Shown here: positions 34,681 to 43,116 of the stretch, in pieces
Layout of the letters: every line of letters starts with the position of its first letter
How positions within the stretch are numbered: position 1 is the first letter of the stretch
DNA from: QHXM01 sp963697975
Lineage (GTDB): Bacteria > Acidobacteriota > Blastocatellia > Pyrinomonadales > Pyrinomonadaceae
Direction: 5' to 3'
NCBI GenBank assembly: GCA_963697975.1
Contig: OY969111.1
Span: 1,860,001 to 1,924,000, forward strand
DNA: 64,000 bases
The notes under the pieces: generated by a model
Told to the model about the DNA's origin: nothing
Databases searched by the model: none
What the model saw: only the letters and a program-made list of their open reading frames with translations
Position numbers and translations under genes: made by a program

Positions 34681-34923
34681 GTGGAAGTAACTAAAGCCCT
34701 CGCAGCCCTGCGCCCGCTCTACGGAATGGACAACGTGGAGATCGTGACGACCGACGGAAGCCGCATACGCGGCATCGTTCGCAGCATGAAGACGACGCAG
34801 GCGCTAACGACGCCGAGCGTCAAAATTGAGCGCGGCGGCGAAATAATCAAAATCCCATTCCAGGCAATCGCGGAAATCATAGACCACAATGAAAAGCAGT
34901 TAGCAGAAGGCACTGGGCGGTAA
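34681..34923 (+). CDS. small Sm/SH3-like beta-barrel protein, function unknown
   Basis: An 80-residue protein that begins at GTG 34681 (VEVTKALAALRPLYG). The middle alternates hydrophobic and charged residues (NVEIVTTDGSRIRGIVRSMK...VKIERGGEIIKIPFQAIAEI), which looks like a small five-strand barrel of the Sm or SH3 type. It has no signal peptide. The family is not recognised. A palindrome with a T-run begins at its stop codon. TATAGT near 34635 could be its -10. Confidence 0.55.
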   Translation: MEVTKALAALRPLYGMDNVEIVTTDGSRIRGIVRSMKTTQALTTPSVKIERGGEIIKIPFQAIAEIIDHNEKQLAEGTGR

Positions 34924-35036
34924 GCAGTGGTCAGTAGTCAGTGGCCGGTGGTCAGTTAAAAACAAAAGCTCATCGCTGCTCATCGCCTGTTCTTAACTGA
35001 ACACTGACCACCGGCCACTGACCACTTTTTTCTGCC
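34924..35036. terminator. word-repeat palindrome with T-run between convergent genes
   Basis: The left arm (CAGTGGTCAGTAGTCAGTGG then CCGGTGGTCAGTTAA) and the right arm (TTAACTGAACACTGACCACC then GGCCACTGACCACTTTTTT) are complementary over about 35 bases, with a 17-bp perfect core around GTGGCCGGTGGTCAG. It starts at the stop of the small barrel gene and ends 6 bases before the stop of the convergent M1 peptidase gene. It is almost identical in sequence to the palindrome at 46485. Confidence 0.8.
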
Positions 35037-35042
35037 CACTGC

Positions 35043-36725
35043 CTACTGCATTAAGATTCGCTTCTTCGGATCAACGACGGGTGTTTGTCCGGCCTCGAAG
35101 GGTACGGCCACGTCTCCCTCCTGATTCATCTCGACGCGGCGTGTTTGTCCGCCTGTTTGAACCTCGACGGGCATTGGAAACTTCAGTCCACCGGGCGCAT
35201 CCCAGCGAAGCACGAGCGAGTTTCCTTTCGTCTCCTTGACGAGACGTGGCAGCGCAGGCTGGCGCAGGTAAACGTCGAAGAACCAGTCGAGTTTCATCCC
35301 CGAAGCTTGTTCGGCGATGCGACGAAAATCATCCGTCGTGGCAAAGCGGAACTGCCTGCCGTTTTTCACATTCTCCATTTTCGGATCGGGGTAAGCCATC
35401 CGGCGCAGTGATTTGAAGAACGCTTCATCGCCGATGAGGTAGCGCAAAGTGTGCAGGATGAGAGCGCCTTTGCCGTAGATGTCGCCGTCGCTGTTCAGGT
35501 AATCGGGCGCGGTCATGTAGATTTGCATGGCTGTGCGCGCCTCGCGTGGAGCGACCGGCTGTTTGTTACGGATGCCGCCACGCATGCCCGCCACGTAACG
35601 CATGTAGCCTTCCTCGCCCTTCATCTCGCCCGCATACAACGCATCCATGAACGATTGAAAACCTTCGTGCAGCCAGAAGTCGCGCCAGTCGGAAGCCGTC
35701 ACGAGATTAGCCCACCAGTCGTGGCCCAGTTCGTGAAAGAGCAGGCTGTCAAAACCGAAGGGGTTGTCCTTGAAGTTCGCGCCGTAGGCCGTGACGGTCG
35801 AATGCTCCATCCCTAAATGCGGCGTCTCGGCCACGCCGATCTTCTCGGCGCGAAACGGATACGGCCCCAGATACTTTTCAAAGAAGTGCAGGTCTTTCGC
35901 AATCTGCGGGAAAAGCTGTTGCCCCTTCTCGTAATTTTCGGGCAGCACCCAGAAAGTGATGGGCACACTCTCGCCCGTCATGCTTTTGAACTGGCCTTCG
36001 ATGGTGCGGTAAGGCGCGATGTTAAGCGCGACGCTGTAGTTATTAAACGGGACGGAGATGAGCCAGTTGAAGGTCTGCGTGCCGTCATTGTTTTTCTTGA
36101 CGCTTTGCAGCCGCCCGTTCGTCGCGCAGATGAGCGGCTCCGGCACGGTAATGTGCAGCGCCATCGAATCAGGCTCGTCCGATGGATGGTCCTTGCAGGG
36201 CCACCACAAATCTGCGCCGTCCATCTGGCAAGCGGTGGCTATCCAGGGCTGGCCTGACGCCGTCTTCGCCCAGATGAAGCCTCCGACCCAGGGCGGGCGC
36301 GGCGCGACTCTGGGCTTGCCACCGTATTCCACGCTGACCTTCACCGTCTCTCCCGGCTGCTTAGTCATCGGAAACTCAATCCAGATTTTCCCGCCGCGCC
36401 GCTCAAACTGTAGGGCTTCTCCCTTGCCATTGCCTTGCGGCGTGTAGACCGATTCGACCTTGAGCGGGTCGTCCAGATCAAGCACGAACCACGCGGTCGG
36501 GTGAACGATGCGCGCCGACACGGTGAGCGTGCCGTTGATGGACTTCTCGGCAGGATTGACCCTGAGCGCGAGATCATAAGAGGACACGTCGTAGGCTGCC
36601 TGCTCCGGCATCAGAGGCCCGCCAGAATCCGTCGGGCGCACGCCCAGTTCCCGCTGCGCGCCGACACCCGCCGCCGTCAACAAAAGCAGGGCAACACAAC
36701 CCGTGAAGACTAAAAATTTTCGCAT
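35043..36725 (-). CDS. secreted M1 family metallopeptidase
   Basis: A 560-residue exported zinc aminopeptidase-like protein. The signal peptide is RKFLVFTGCVALLLLTAAGVGA. The N-terminal beta domain begins YDVSSYDLALRVNPAEKSINGTL. The catalytic part has HELGHDWW near residue 330, with the downstream zinc ligand in WLHEGFQSFMDALY. It lacks the canonical GAMEN motif; the equivalent site reads GMEHSTVTAY. An upstream extension of the frame to 36851 would add 42 residues before the signal peptide. The ATG at 36725 has AAAGG upstream and starts the signal sequence, so I chose it. It likely digests peptides in the periplasm or outside. Confidence 0.9.
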   Translation of the reverse strand: MRKFLVFTGCVALLLLTAAGVGAQRELGVRPTDSGGPLMPEQAAYDVSSYDLALRVNPAEKSINGTLTVSARIVHPTAWFVLDLDDPLKVESVYTPQGNGKGEALQFERRGGKIWIEFPMTKQPGETVKVSVEYGGKPRVAPRPPWVGGFIWAKTASGQPWIATACQMDGADLWWPCKDHPSDEPDSMALHITVPEPLICATNGRLQSVKKNNDGTQTFNWLISVPFNNYSVALNIAPYRTIEGQFKSMTGESVPITFWVLPENYEKGQQLFPQIAKDLHFFEKYLGPYPFRAEKIGVAETPHLGMEHSTVTAYGANFKDNPFGFDSLLFHELGHDWWANLVTASDWRDFWLHEGFQSFMDALYAGEMKGEEGYMRYVAGMRGGIRNKQPVAPREARTAMQIYMTAPDYLNSDGDIYGKGALILHTLRYLIGDEAFFKSLRRMAYPDPKMENVKNGRQFRFATTDDFRRIAEQASGMKLDWFFDVYLRQPALPRLVKETKGNSLVLRWDAPGGLKFPMPVEVQTGGQTRRVEMNQEGDVAVPFEAGQTPVVDPKKRILMQ

Positions 36726-36863
36726 GATTTTTTCCTTTATCCCTCCGCCTTCATACTTTCTCTTCGTTCGCCTTTCATTTCTCTTCGCGTTATAGTACAA
36801 CACGCATTCAAAGGGGAAGCCTGCGAAGGGCAAGGATAGAAGCGGGAGCAAAAAGATTTGGGG

Positions 36864-37493
36864 ATGATGATCGAAGATTTCGGAGCGCGTGTGGCGAGCG
36901 TCTGGGAAGGTTTGCGCTCGACGACACGTAAGATGGTCGAGCGAGCTTTACAATCTTCCGGCGCAACGGCTGCGACCACACAGCCTCAGCGCAGCGAGAG
37001 TCGCCCTTATGACGCGAGCGCCGATTGGGAGTTGAGCCGACTTTTGGCTGCGCTCGACGAACGCTCAACGGAAGCTGGCGCGTCCATGAATGCGGAACAG
37101 GAAAAGGAACTGCGCCGCATGGCCGATACCACCGCTCTTGTTTTACAAAACCAGACTCAATCAGCCGAAGTCTTCGCGCAACTGGTCGCACGCACCTATC
37201 GCCTGCGCGACTACGCGCGCATAGATCAACTCGCCGACACGCTCGCCGCGCGTTTCGCGCCCAGCGAAATCTGCGAACTCGCGCGCAGCAATAATGAGGT
37301 CGTCCGCGCGCTGGCGCAGGAAACGCTGGCGCAAACCCCGACTTCCACGCTCATCGCTCTGCTCGGCGATCCAATTGACTCAGAGATTGCGCGCGAAGCT
37401 CTGGAACGACAGGCTGGCGACTACGGCTCGGAAGAAGCGCGCCGCATCGTCAACATCCTCGATCAGGCGGATATGGCTGAAGATGATTTGTGA
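36864..37493 (+). CDS. uncharacterised helical protein
   Basis: A 209-residue, mostly alpha-helical, soluble protein with no signal peptide. The N-terminal part (IEDFGARVASVWEGLRSTTRKMVERAL) could be amphipathic. A low-complexity linker (about 33-52) is followed by helical pairs (ELSRLLAALDERSTEAG, VFAQLVARTYRLRDYARIDQLADTLAARF, EVVRALAQETLAQTPTSTLIALLGDP). These resemble HEAT- or TPR-type repeats without a clean consensus. The family is not recognised. It is divergent from the M1 peptidase gene and followed by a perfect-arm palindrome. Confidence 0.65.
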   Translation: MMIEDFGARVASVWEGLRSTTRKMVERALQSSGATAATTQPQRSESRPYDASADWELSRLLAALDERSTEAGASMNAEQEKELRRMADTTALVLQNQTQSAEVFAQLVARTYRLRDYARIDQLADTLAARFAPSEICELARSNNEVVRALAQETLAQTPTSTLIALLGDPIDSEIAREALERQAGDYGSEEARRIVNILDQADMAEDDL

Positions 37494-37513
37494 GAGAAAC
37501 GAAGAGAGAAATA

Positions 37514-37583
37514 AACCACGAAGTAAAACGAAGCGCCACGAAACACTTATTATTTTCGTGGCGCTTCGTGTTACTTCGTGGTT
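37514..37583. terminator. inverted repeat with near-perfect 30-bp arms between convergent genes
   Basis: Left 37514-37543 (AACCACGAAGTAAAACGAAG then CGCCACGAAA) and right 37554-37583 (TTTCGTGGCGCTTCGTGTTA then CTTCGTGGTT) match over about 29 of 30 positions with a 10-base loop. The arms are built of the words CACGAAG and ACGAAGC. It sits between the helical protein gene and the ispH 3' end and could terminate both. Confidence 0.8.
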
Positions 37584-37614
37584 CGTTCGTTGATGTCCGG
37601 GATTTTTAGAAAAC

Positions 37615-38478
37615 TCAGGAAACTGCCGTTGGTGTTGTCTGGCCGATTTCTCGCAATCTCTCCACCACCTGTTCAATCAACCAGTTCGGTGTTGAAGCAC
37701 CGGCGGTGACGCCGACGCGATTGATACCTGCCAGGTCGTCCTGATTTATCTCGTCCGCCGTCTCAATCAAAAAGCTCTTCTCGCATTGTTCCTTGCAAAC
37801 GGCCAACAGCTTGACGCTGTTTGACGAATGGCGGCCTCCGATGACATAGAAGGCTTCAACCTGCCCGGCGAGTGCACGCGCCGCGTCCTGGCGGTCGCGC
37901 GTTGCAGAACAAATCGTATTGATGACCTGTGGCTCAGTTTCGGATTTGGCGCGGACGGCCTCTGCGACTTCCTGAAAAGTTTTCAGCTTGATGGTGGTTT
38001 GCGAAACGACGAGCGGGCGTCGCAAAGTGGGTAAGCCCGCGACTTCGCTCGCATCACGCACGACGTAGGTGTTGTCCGGCGCATAGCCGACGACGCCGAT
38101 CATCTCCGGGTGGTCTGGATTGCCCGCGACAACGACATCACGTCCTTCGTTGGCAGCGCGCTCGGCCAGATGCTGAACTCTGGTGACGAACGGGCAGGTC
38201 GCGTCAATCACATGCGCCGCGCTCTGTTCCAACTCGCGCTGCACTTGCGGCGTCACGCCGTGCGCGCGGATTACTGCCGTCGTGTTGCCGTCCGCTTCGA
38301 CGGGCGTGCTGATGGTCGTCACACCTTTGGCTTCGAGCCGCTGCATCTCCTGCGAGTTGTGAATCAACGCGCCGAGCGAACGAATCGTGCCGCCCTGCGA
38401 GAGCGCGTCTTCGACCATATCAACAGCGCGCTCGACGCCGAAACAGAATCCATACTCTTCAGCCAGCAAAACTTCCAT
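37615..38478 (-). CDS. ispH: 4-hydroxy-3-methylbut-2-enyl diphosphate reductase
   Basis: A 287-residue iron-sulfur enzyme, the last step of the MEP isoprenoid pathway, giving IPP and DMAPP. The three cluster cysteines are present: C12 in GFCFGVERA, about C96 in DATCPFVTRVQ and about C194 in NTICSATRDRQ. The substrate-binding motif AHGVTP and the C-terminal GVTAGASTPNWLIEQV are also there. The frame runs upstream to 38511, but ATG 38478 gives the canonical N-terminus. A promoter-side spacer of pyrimidine-rich words (CATCCCTC) lies upstream. It is monocistronic. Confidence 0.97.
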   Translation of the reverse strand: MEVLLAEEYGFCFGVERAVDMVEDALSQGGTIRSLGALIHNSQEMQRLEAKGVTTISTPVEADGNTTAVIRAHGVTPQVQRELEQSAAHVIDATCPFVTRVQHLAERAANEGRDVVVAGNPDHPEMIGVVGYAPDNTYVVRDASEVAGLPTLRRPLVVSQTTIKLKTFQEVAEAVRAKSETEPQVINTICSATRDRQDAARALAGQVEAFYVIGGRHSSNSVKLLAVCKEQCEKSFLIETADEINQDDLAGINRVGVTAGASTPNWLIEQVVERLREIGQTTPTAVS

Positions 38479-38552
38479 GATGCTTCTACCTTCATGAGAG
38501 AAAGGAATCATTCTCTACTTTCATCCCTCATCCCTCCGCCCTCATCCCTAAT

Positions 38553-38837
38553 TTATATTCCTTCGCCTGCCGTTTCGTCTCTTTCCGTTGAAGACCGCCG
38601 TTGCCGCCACTCTTCACGAAGACGGTCGCCGCCCGTGACGCGCTCATCTATCCATTCGAGTTCTTTATCAACGACGCAGCGCACACCACTAAAAAAACTC
38701 TTCTTGAGTTCGGCGAGCCGGTGCGCCACATCCTCCGGCAGGATGGCATACGACGCATCGCCCAGATAACGCAGCGCGTCTTTGATCGCGCCCACCGTGC
38801 TATTAGACGATTCACTTGTGCTTTCCATAATCATCAA
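38553..38837 (-). CDS. uncharacterised 94-residue protein
   Basis: A small, acidic-to-mixed, soluble protein without signal peptide (AIKDALRYLGDASYAILPEDVAHRLAELKKSFFSGVRCVV, then a charged C-terminus). GGAGG lies 6 bases before the ATG at 38837, a good site, which supports translation. I do not recognise a family. It shares direction with ispH, 75 bases upstream of it, and could be in the same transcript. Confidence 0.5.
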   Translation of the reverse strand: MMIMESTSESSNSTVGAIKDALRYLGDASYAILPEDVAHRLAELKKSFFSGVRCVVDKELEWIDERVTGGDRLREEWRQRRSSTERDETAGEGI

Positions 38838-38974
38838 ACCTCCACTGCCAAAGTTCGCCCGCCGATTTGTTTACGCTTCTGATTTTAGCACGCGAGAGCA
38901 GCAAAGCAGTAGGCAGCGTACCCAACATGCGTTAGACGTAAGCGGCCCTGCCGCTGGAATCGGATTCACATTAT

Positions 38975-39454
38975 CTATGGCCGGTTCGTCCTCAACGCCT
39001 CGTCAACTCGCTCGACCGTCTCATGCTCCAGAACTTCCGCCCATTTCCCGCCGCGCCGGACGTAAACTCCAGACCCCACACCATGAAAGGCTGGCCCGCT
39101 GCCTTTCGGGTAAGTTCGCCACTTGAAATCCACCACGACGGTCGCGGGCGAAATCTCGCGCACGCGCAAATCTTCAATCTCCATCTTCACGGACGGAAAC
39201 TGCTGAAACGTTCCCGTGAAGCGTTCACGCACAGCCGTCTTGCCGCGAAGCCAGCCGGTGGGCGTGTACATCTCAACGTCGTCGGCGAATTGCTTCATAA
39301 ATTCATCGAGGTCATGCGCGTTGAACGCTTCGATTCCCGCCATAAAGAATTTTTCGACAGGATGCTTTTGCGGCGTCGCCCCACCCGGTGTTTGAGCGGA
39401 AGCAAACGAACAGAGCGCAACGAAGAGCGCGGCAAGTGCGAGGGTTTGTCTCAT
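38975..39454 (-). CDS. secreted SnoaL/NTF2-like protein
   Basis: A 159-residue protein with a signal peptide (TLALAALFVALCSFASA) and one NTF2-fold domain (about 30-150): KFFMAGIEAFNAHDLDEFMKQFADDVEMYTPTGWLRGKTAVRERFTG, the SnoaL_2 pattern. Such proteins can be isomerases, binders or inactive; no catalytic dyad can be assigned with confidence here. It is exported, unlike most SnoaL enzymes. The strand is shared with the small gene at 38553, but the spacing of 137 bases leaves co-transcription open. Confidence 0.75.
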   Translation of the reverse strand: MRQTLALAALFVALCSFASAQTPGGATPQKHPVEKFFMAGIEAFNAHDLDEFMKQFADDVEMYTPTGWLRGKTAVRERFTGTFQQFPSVKMEIEDLRVREISPATVVVDFKWRTYPKGSGPAFHGVGSGVYVRRGGKWAEVLEHETVERVDEALRTNRP

Positions 39455-39644
39455 TATTTCAACTCCTTCAAATGGGTCGTAACCTTTCAGCCCTACACCT
39501 AACGCTCATCCTGCGCCGGATGTTCCCGGTCAAGCGCAAGGCACGAACGCCGTTTTAGCCCAGCTCTCATTAGTGCTAAAATCCTCGTCGCAGCCTCGCC
39601 TTTGTCCAAAGTTTTGTCAGGCTATGTTTGTCCAAAGAACTTTT

Positions 39645-40730
39645 ATGTCTGCAACTACCGCACAAGCCATCAACGAAAACGCCCGAACGAGCGCCGTCTC
39701 TTTGCGCTGGATAATCAGCGGGCGAGAAGATTTAGTCTGGTTCATCGGCTCGGTCGTCTCAAGCTACGCGCTGTTTGCGCTCTACGTCAGCGGCATCCTG
39801 CCGCTCATCCCGATGGTCGCGGCGTGGGCTATCCTGATTGACGCGCCGCATGTCTTCGCCACATTTTCGCGCACCTATTTTGACCGCACGGAGCGCACGT
39901 CCCGCAAACGTCTGCTCTGGGGATCGCTTCTCTTCTTCGTCGTCGGCCCTCTGATGGTGCTAGCGGGGCTTGGCCTCGTCTTCTTCTTCCTCGCGGCTCT
40001 CTGGGCCTACTATCATCTGGTCAAGCAGCACTACGGCTTCATGGTGCTCTACAAGAAGAAGAACAACGATCTACTTCGCGCAGACAATTTTCTGGACCGC
40101 GCGTTGCTGCTGCTCGCCTTCACCTATCCATTCGTCGCTTTCGTGGCGCGTGATCCGAGCGCGATGAAGCGCGTTCCCGCGTCGCTTCAAGCGGGTGTTA
40201 ACGGGCTTGAAATCGTCCTGCTCATCGCAACGATAGCAAGCGCGCTCGCGTGGCTCTTTCGACAGGCGCAGCGCGCCGTGCAGGGGCAAGCCCTGAATGT
40301 CCCGAAGTATCTACTGCTCGCGGCGGCAATCCCGATGCACTGGGTCGTGCTGCTGACGCCGATGCCGAACAAAACAATCGCCATCGTCGCCATCCTGACG
40401 ATCTATCACAACCTGCAATATCATCGCCTCGTCTGGTTTCATAACAAAAAATATACGAGCGGTGAGGATTGCAAAGAGCGCTATGGCGCAGCCGAGCTAA
40501 TCAGCCGCCGCCTCCTTTACTACATAGCCTTCGGCATTCTCTTCGGCCTCTGGTACCAACTGCCGCGGACACTCGTCGGGCGCAGCGCAGACCCGGCGGC
40601 GCTCTCCACACCTCTGCAATTGATGGCAGCCTTTTTCTGGGGCTACGCCTTCATCCATTACTATCTCGACTCGAAAATCTGGCGCGTGCGTCGCGACCCA
40701 TCGGTGGGCAAGGCGCTGCGGATGGAGTGA
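39645..40730 (+). CDS. polytopic membrane protein with multiple conserved-looking His residues
   Basis: A 361-residue integral membrane protein with about eight to nine hydrophobic segments (for example LVWFIGSVVSSYALFALYV, LLWGSLLFFVVGPLMVLAG, ALLLLAFTYPFVAFV, LLAAAIPMHWVVLL). Polar residues cluster inside membrane segments: YYHLVKQHYGF, IYHNLQYHRLVWFHNKKY and FIHYYLDSKIW. That His-rich pattern recalls metal- or haem-dependent membrane oxidases, but I cannot name the family. Three starts are possible (39573, 39624, 39645). I chose 39645, since the cytoplasmic N-terminus there is long enough and neither earlier start has a clear ribosome site. Confidence 0.7.
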   Translation: MSATTAQAINENARTSAVSLRWIISGREDLVWFIGSVVSSYALFALYVSGILPLIPMVAAWAILIDAPHVFATFSRTYFDRTERTSRKRLLWGSLLFFVVGPLMVLAGLGLVFFFLAALWAYYHLVKQHYGFMVLYKKKNNDLLRADNFLDRALLLLAFTYPFVAFVARDPSAMKRVPASLQAGVNGLEIVLLIATIASALAWLFRQAQRAVQGQALNVPKYLLLAAAIPMHWVVLLTPMPNKTIAIVAILTIYHNLQYHRLVWFHNKKYTSGEDCKERYGAAELISRRLLYYIAFGILFGLWYQLPRTLVGRSADPAALSTPLQLMAAFFWGYAFIHYYLDSKIWRVRRDPSVGKALRME

Positions 40731-40756
40731 GCATTAATTAACGAAGCTACATAAAT

Positions 40757-40959
40757 GCGCCGCGTAGCGGCAGACTGGATTTAGCCGTGCGTTTTAACGC
40801 ACGGGAACATGGCCATGTCGGTTCACGCGTCGCGTCAGCGACGACTGAATCACAATACGGCTGGAATTCAACCGTCGCTGACGCGACGCGTGCCGACGCT
40901 CGTTGCTCATTCCCGGCGTTGAAACGCCGGGCTAAACTCAAACGCCGCTACGCGGCAGG
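40757..40959. repeat. composite palindromic element, copy 1 (about 200 bp)
   Basis: A long inverted repeat whose arms are strings of small hairpins. Left to right: CCGCGTAGCGG, TTTAGCCGTGCG...CGCACGG, GTCGCGTCAGCGACGACTGA, a centre near 40860, then TTCAACCGTCGCTGACGCGA, CCCGGCGTTGAAACGCCGGG plus CTAAA, and GCCGCTACGCGGCAG. Each module on the left has its counterpart on the right in reverse order. A second copy with the same order lies at 60818. It fills the spacer after the membrane protein gene; no coding frame here is credible. Confidence 0.85.
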
Positions 40960-41003
40960 AGAACAAACTTAAGAATCAGGTACGAGCTTCAGTTAGCTAT
41001 CAA

Positions 41004-41045
41004 AGCGAAAAAGCCGCGCTCAACCCGAGCGCGGCTTTTTCGCTT
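41004..41045. terminator. bidirectional rho-independent terminator
   Basis: AGCGAAAAAGCCGCGCT pairs perfectly with AGCGCGGCTTTTTCGCT around CAACCCG, giving A-runs and T-runs on both sides. It lies 28 bases after the 3' end of the minus-strand gene at 41073. Confidence 0.9.
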
Positions 41046-41072
41046 TCGCATGAGATGCGACTGAAAGCGAGC

Positions 41073-41363
41073 TTATTTCTTCTCTTCCTGATTTGTGTCG
41101 GCGACAGACTTGAGCGCCTGAAACGTCGGCGGCCACAAGCCTATGAAGATGCCCGCCTGCTTCTTGCCCGATAGAAATAGTGCGATTGATGCTCCGATAG
41201 AGCCGAGCGTCAGGATATGAAACAAACTGATGCCCGTTGCCTTCTTGGTTGATTGATCAATAGTGCGGATCATTGATTCCGCCACGTCCTTCTGCCCGTT
41301 CGCGGCAGATTCACTGCCAAATCCTGTTTTCCCCTGATTCAATGCTGTTGTTGCCTGTGACAT
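41073..41363 (-). CDS. small membrane protein, function unknown
   Basis: A 96-residue protein: a hydrophilic N-terminus (TTALNQGKTGFGSESAANGQ), then an amphipathic segment (VAESMIRTIDQSTKKATG), then one or two short membrane helices (FHILTLGSIGASIALFL and AGIFIGLWPPTFQAL) and a charged tail ending in EEKK. The layout is common among small stress-related membrane proteins in Acidobacteria, but I cannot name a family. AAAGGGGAAAGAAAG precedes the ATG. Confidence 0.65.
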   Translation of the reverse strand: MSQATTALNQGKTGFGSESAANGQKDVAESMIRTIDQSTKKATGISLFHILTLGSIGASIALFLSGKKQAGIFIGLWPPTFQALKSVADTNQEEKK

Positions 41364-41441
41364 GCTCTTTCTTTCCCCTTTGTGCTGTAATGATAAGGCT
41401 CATCAAAAGCGCCTGCCGGACGAAAGCTCCAACAGGCGCTC

Positions 41442-41693
41442 GTGAGCGATTTAACTCGACTTCGTATCCAAGAACTTTCTGATGCGAAACCTTTATTCAA
41501 CTTTAGCTTCGCACCTTTGGATGCAGAGAATGCCGGATTAACTTGGCGTGAGCGTCACGAATCAGTGTCAGGGATTGAAGAAACTTTGCCGGATTTGATA
41601 AAGCTCGGAACGAGGACCAGCGAAGGGCACGAGGTCTGGCAGGCCGCTAAAGCTCTTCTTCGCGCCGGACGCTTGTCAAATTCCGGCAACTAA
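41442..41693 (+). CDS. possible small protein (83 residues), doubtful
   Basis: A GTG-started frame (SDLTRLRIQELSDAKPLFNFSFAPLD...) with no recognisable family, signal or membrane segment. Codon use resembles neighbouring genes only loosely. A hairpin (GCGCCTG / CAGGCGC) at about 41409-41441 ends at its start codon. It precedes the two ATP-grasp genes by 137 bases in the same direction, so a link to them is possible but unsupported. Confidence 0.3.
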   Translation: MSDLTRLRIQELSDAKPLFNFSFAPLDAENAGLTWRERHESVSGIEETLPDLIKLGTRTSEGHEVWQAAKALLRAGRLSNSGN

Positions 41694-41829
41694 GCTATTA
41701 AAATTTCGGTTCATGGCTTCAGAAGCGGCGTCTGTAGTTGTATCAAACGGCTTCGCCTCATTCATTCAAATCTACACGCTATTACAACAACCCAAACTGT
41801 TAATTTGAACGCAGCAAATTGACAGCGAC

Positions 41830-43116
41830 ATGGTTATGAAAAAAATTCTCCTCATCAGCCCGACGGGTAGAGAGTACAGAGAGTTGCCGCGAATCGCAGA
41901 GGCGCTCAATTGCCAGCTCGTCTTTGAAGATTTCGCGGGCGCGTTTTTCGATGACGCTCTTTCGAGCAATTACAATGGCAACGCGGAGACTCTTGAGATT
42001 CTGCCGCTGATTGAAGAGACCATCCGGCGCTATCACGAAAGCGACATCGACGGCGTGACTTCCGGCGTCGGCTATCCGGGCATGCCTGTCAGCAGCATCA
42101 TCGCAGACCGCTTTCGCTTAATTGGCCCGCGCACTGACCGCGTGCTGCTGTGCGAGCACAAATATTACTCAAGAGTGGCGCAGCAAGCTCTCGTCCCCGA
42201 GGCGACACCCGGCTTCCAGTTAATTGACCCTGAAAACATAGAGGGTCTTGCAGACAGTCTGAGCTTTCCTTTGTTCCTGAAACCCGTCAAGTCCTGCTTC
42301 TCAATCAACGCGGATAAGATTCTCAACGCTGAAAGTTTTCGGCGAAGAGTCGGCTCTTCTCTCCTGCCGGAAGGTTTTCTCAAGCCGTTGAATGATTTGC
42401 TCCGGGCCTACACGGATTTTCCATTAGACGCTTCGTATCTGCTGGCCGAATCTTTGCTGGAGGGAACGCAAGTATCGCTGGAGGGCTACGTCTTTGACGG
42501 TCAGGTTCACATCCTCGGCATCGTTGACTCTGTGATGTATCCCGGCACGATCTCGTTCCGAAGATTCGAGTATCCTTCGCGCTTGAGCGAGGACGTGCAG
42601 CGCAGGATGTCTCAGATAGCGGAAACTTTCATCGGCGGCATTGGTTACGACAACGCGCTGTTCAATATCGAGTTCATGTACAACGCGGAAACAGACGCGA
42701 TACACATCATCGAAATCAATCCGAAGATAGCCTCGCAATTCACAGATTTGTTTGAGAAGGTGGACGGGCTGAGTTCCTATGCACCGCTCCTGCAAATAGC
42801 TCTCAATGAGGAGCCGCAGTTTCCGAGACGGCAGGGAGAGTTCAAGGTCGCGGCGAGTTGTGTCATGCGGACCTTTGAAGACAGGCGAGTCTTGAGCGCG
42901 CCTTCAAAGGCACAGGTTGATAATCTCCTGAATAGATTTCCCGATGCGCGCGTCGAGATAGCCGCGTCCGCCGGAAAACTTCTTTCCGATGTCATGCAGG
43001 ATGGAAAGAGTTTTCGCTACGGTCTCATCAACATCGGCGCTGAGTCCCTCGAAGAGTTGGACGCTAAATTTGAACGCTGCCAGAGCCTCTTAGACTTTCA
43101 GTTTACGACTCCATGA
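41830..43116 (+). CDS. ATP-grasp carboxylate-amine ligase
   Basis: A 428-residue ATP-grasp enzyme. The N-terminal domain (KKILLISPTGREYRELPRIAEALN...) is followed by the pre-ATP-grasp segment RLIGPRTDRVLLCEHKYYSRV. The ATP-binding part has LFLKPVKSCFSINADKI, LLEGTQVSLEGYVFDGQVHI, and FNIEFMYNAETDAIHIIEIN with PKIASQF, where the Glu-x-Asn metal ligands are intact. The closest layout is the carbamoyl-phosphate/BacD-type ligase group that joins amino acids or amines to carboxylates. It overlaps the next gene by ATGA, so the two ligases act together. Substrate unknown. Confidence 0.85.
   Translation: MVMKKILLISPTGREYRELPRIAEALNCQLVFEDFAGAFFDDALSSNYNGNAETLEILPLIEETIRRYHESDIDGVTSGVGYPGMPVSSIIADRFRLIGPRTDRVLLCEHKYYSRVAQQALVPEATPGFQLIDPENIEGLADSLSFPLFLKPVKSCFSINADKILNAESFRRRVGSSLLPEGFLKPLNDLLRAYTDFPLDASYLLAESLLEGTQVSLEGYVFDGQVHILGIVDSVMYPGTISFRRFEYPSRLSEDVQRRMSQIAETFIGGIGYDNALFNIEFMYNAETDAIHIIEINPKIASQFTDLFEKVDGLSSYAPLLQIALNEEPQFPRRQGEFKVAASCVMRTFEDRRVLSAPSKAQVDNLLNRFPDARVEIAASAGKLLSDVMQDGKSFRYGLINIGAESLEELDAKFERCQSLLDFQFTTP

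Noticed and set aside
41442..41693. Graspetide-type precursor peptide for the ATP-grasp genes
   Set aside because: No leader-core layout, no repeated acidic/Thr core motif, and a weak start. Kept only as a doubtful small CDS.
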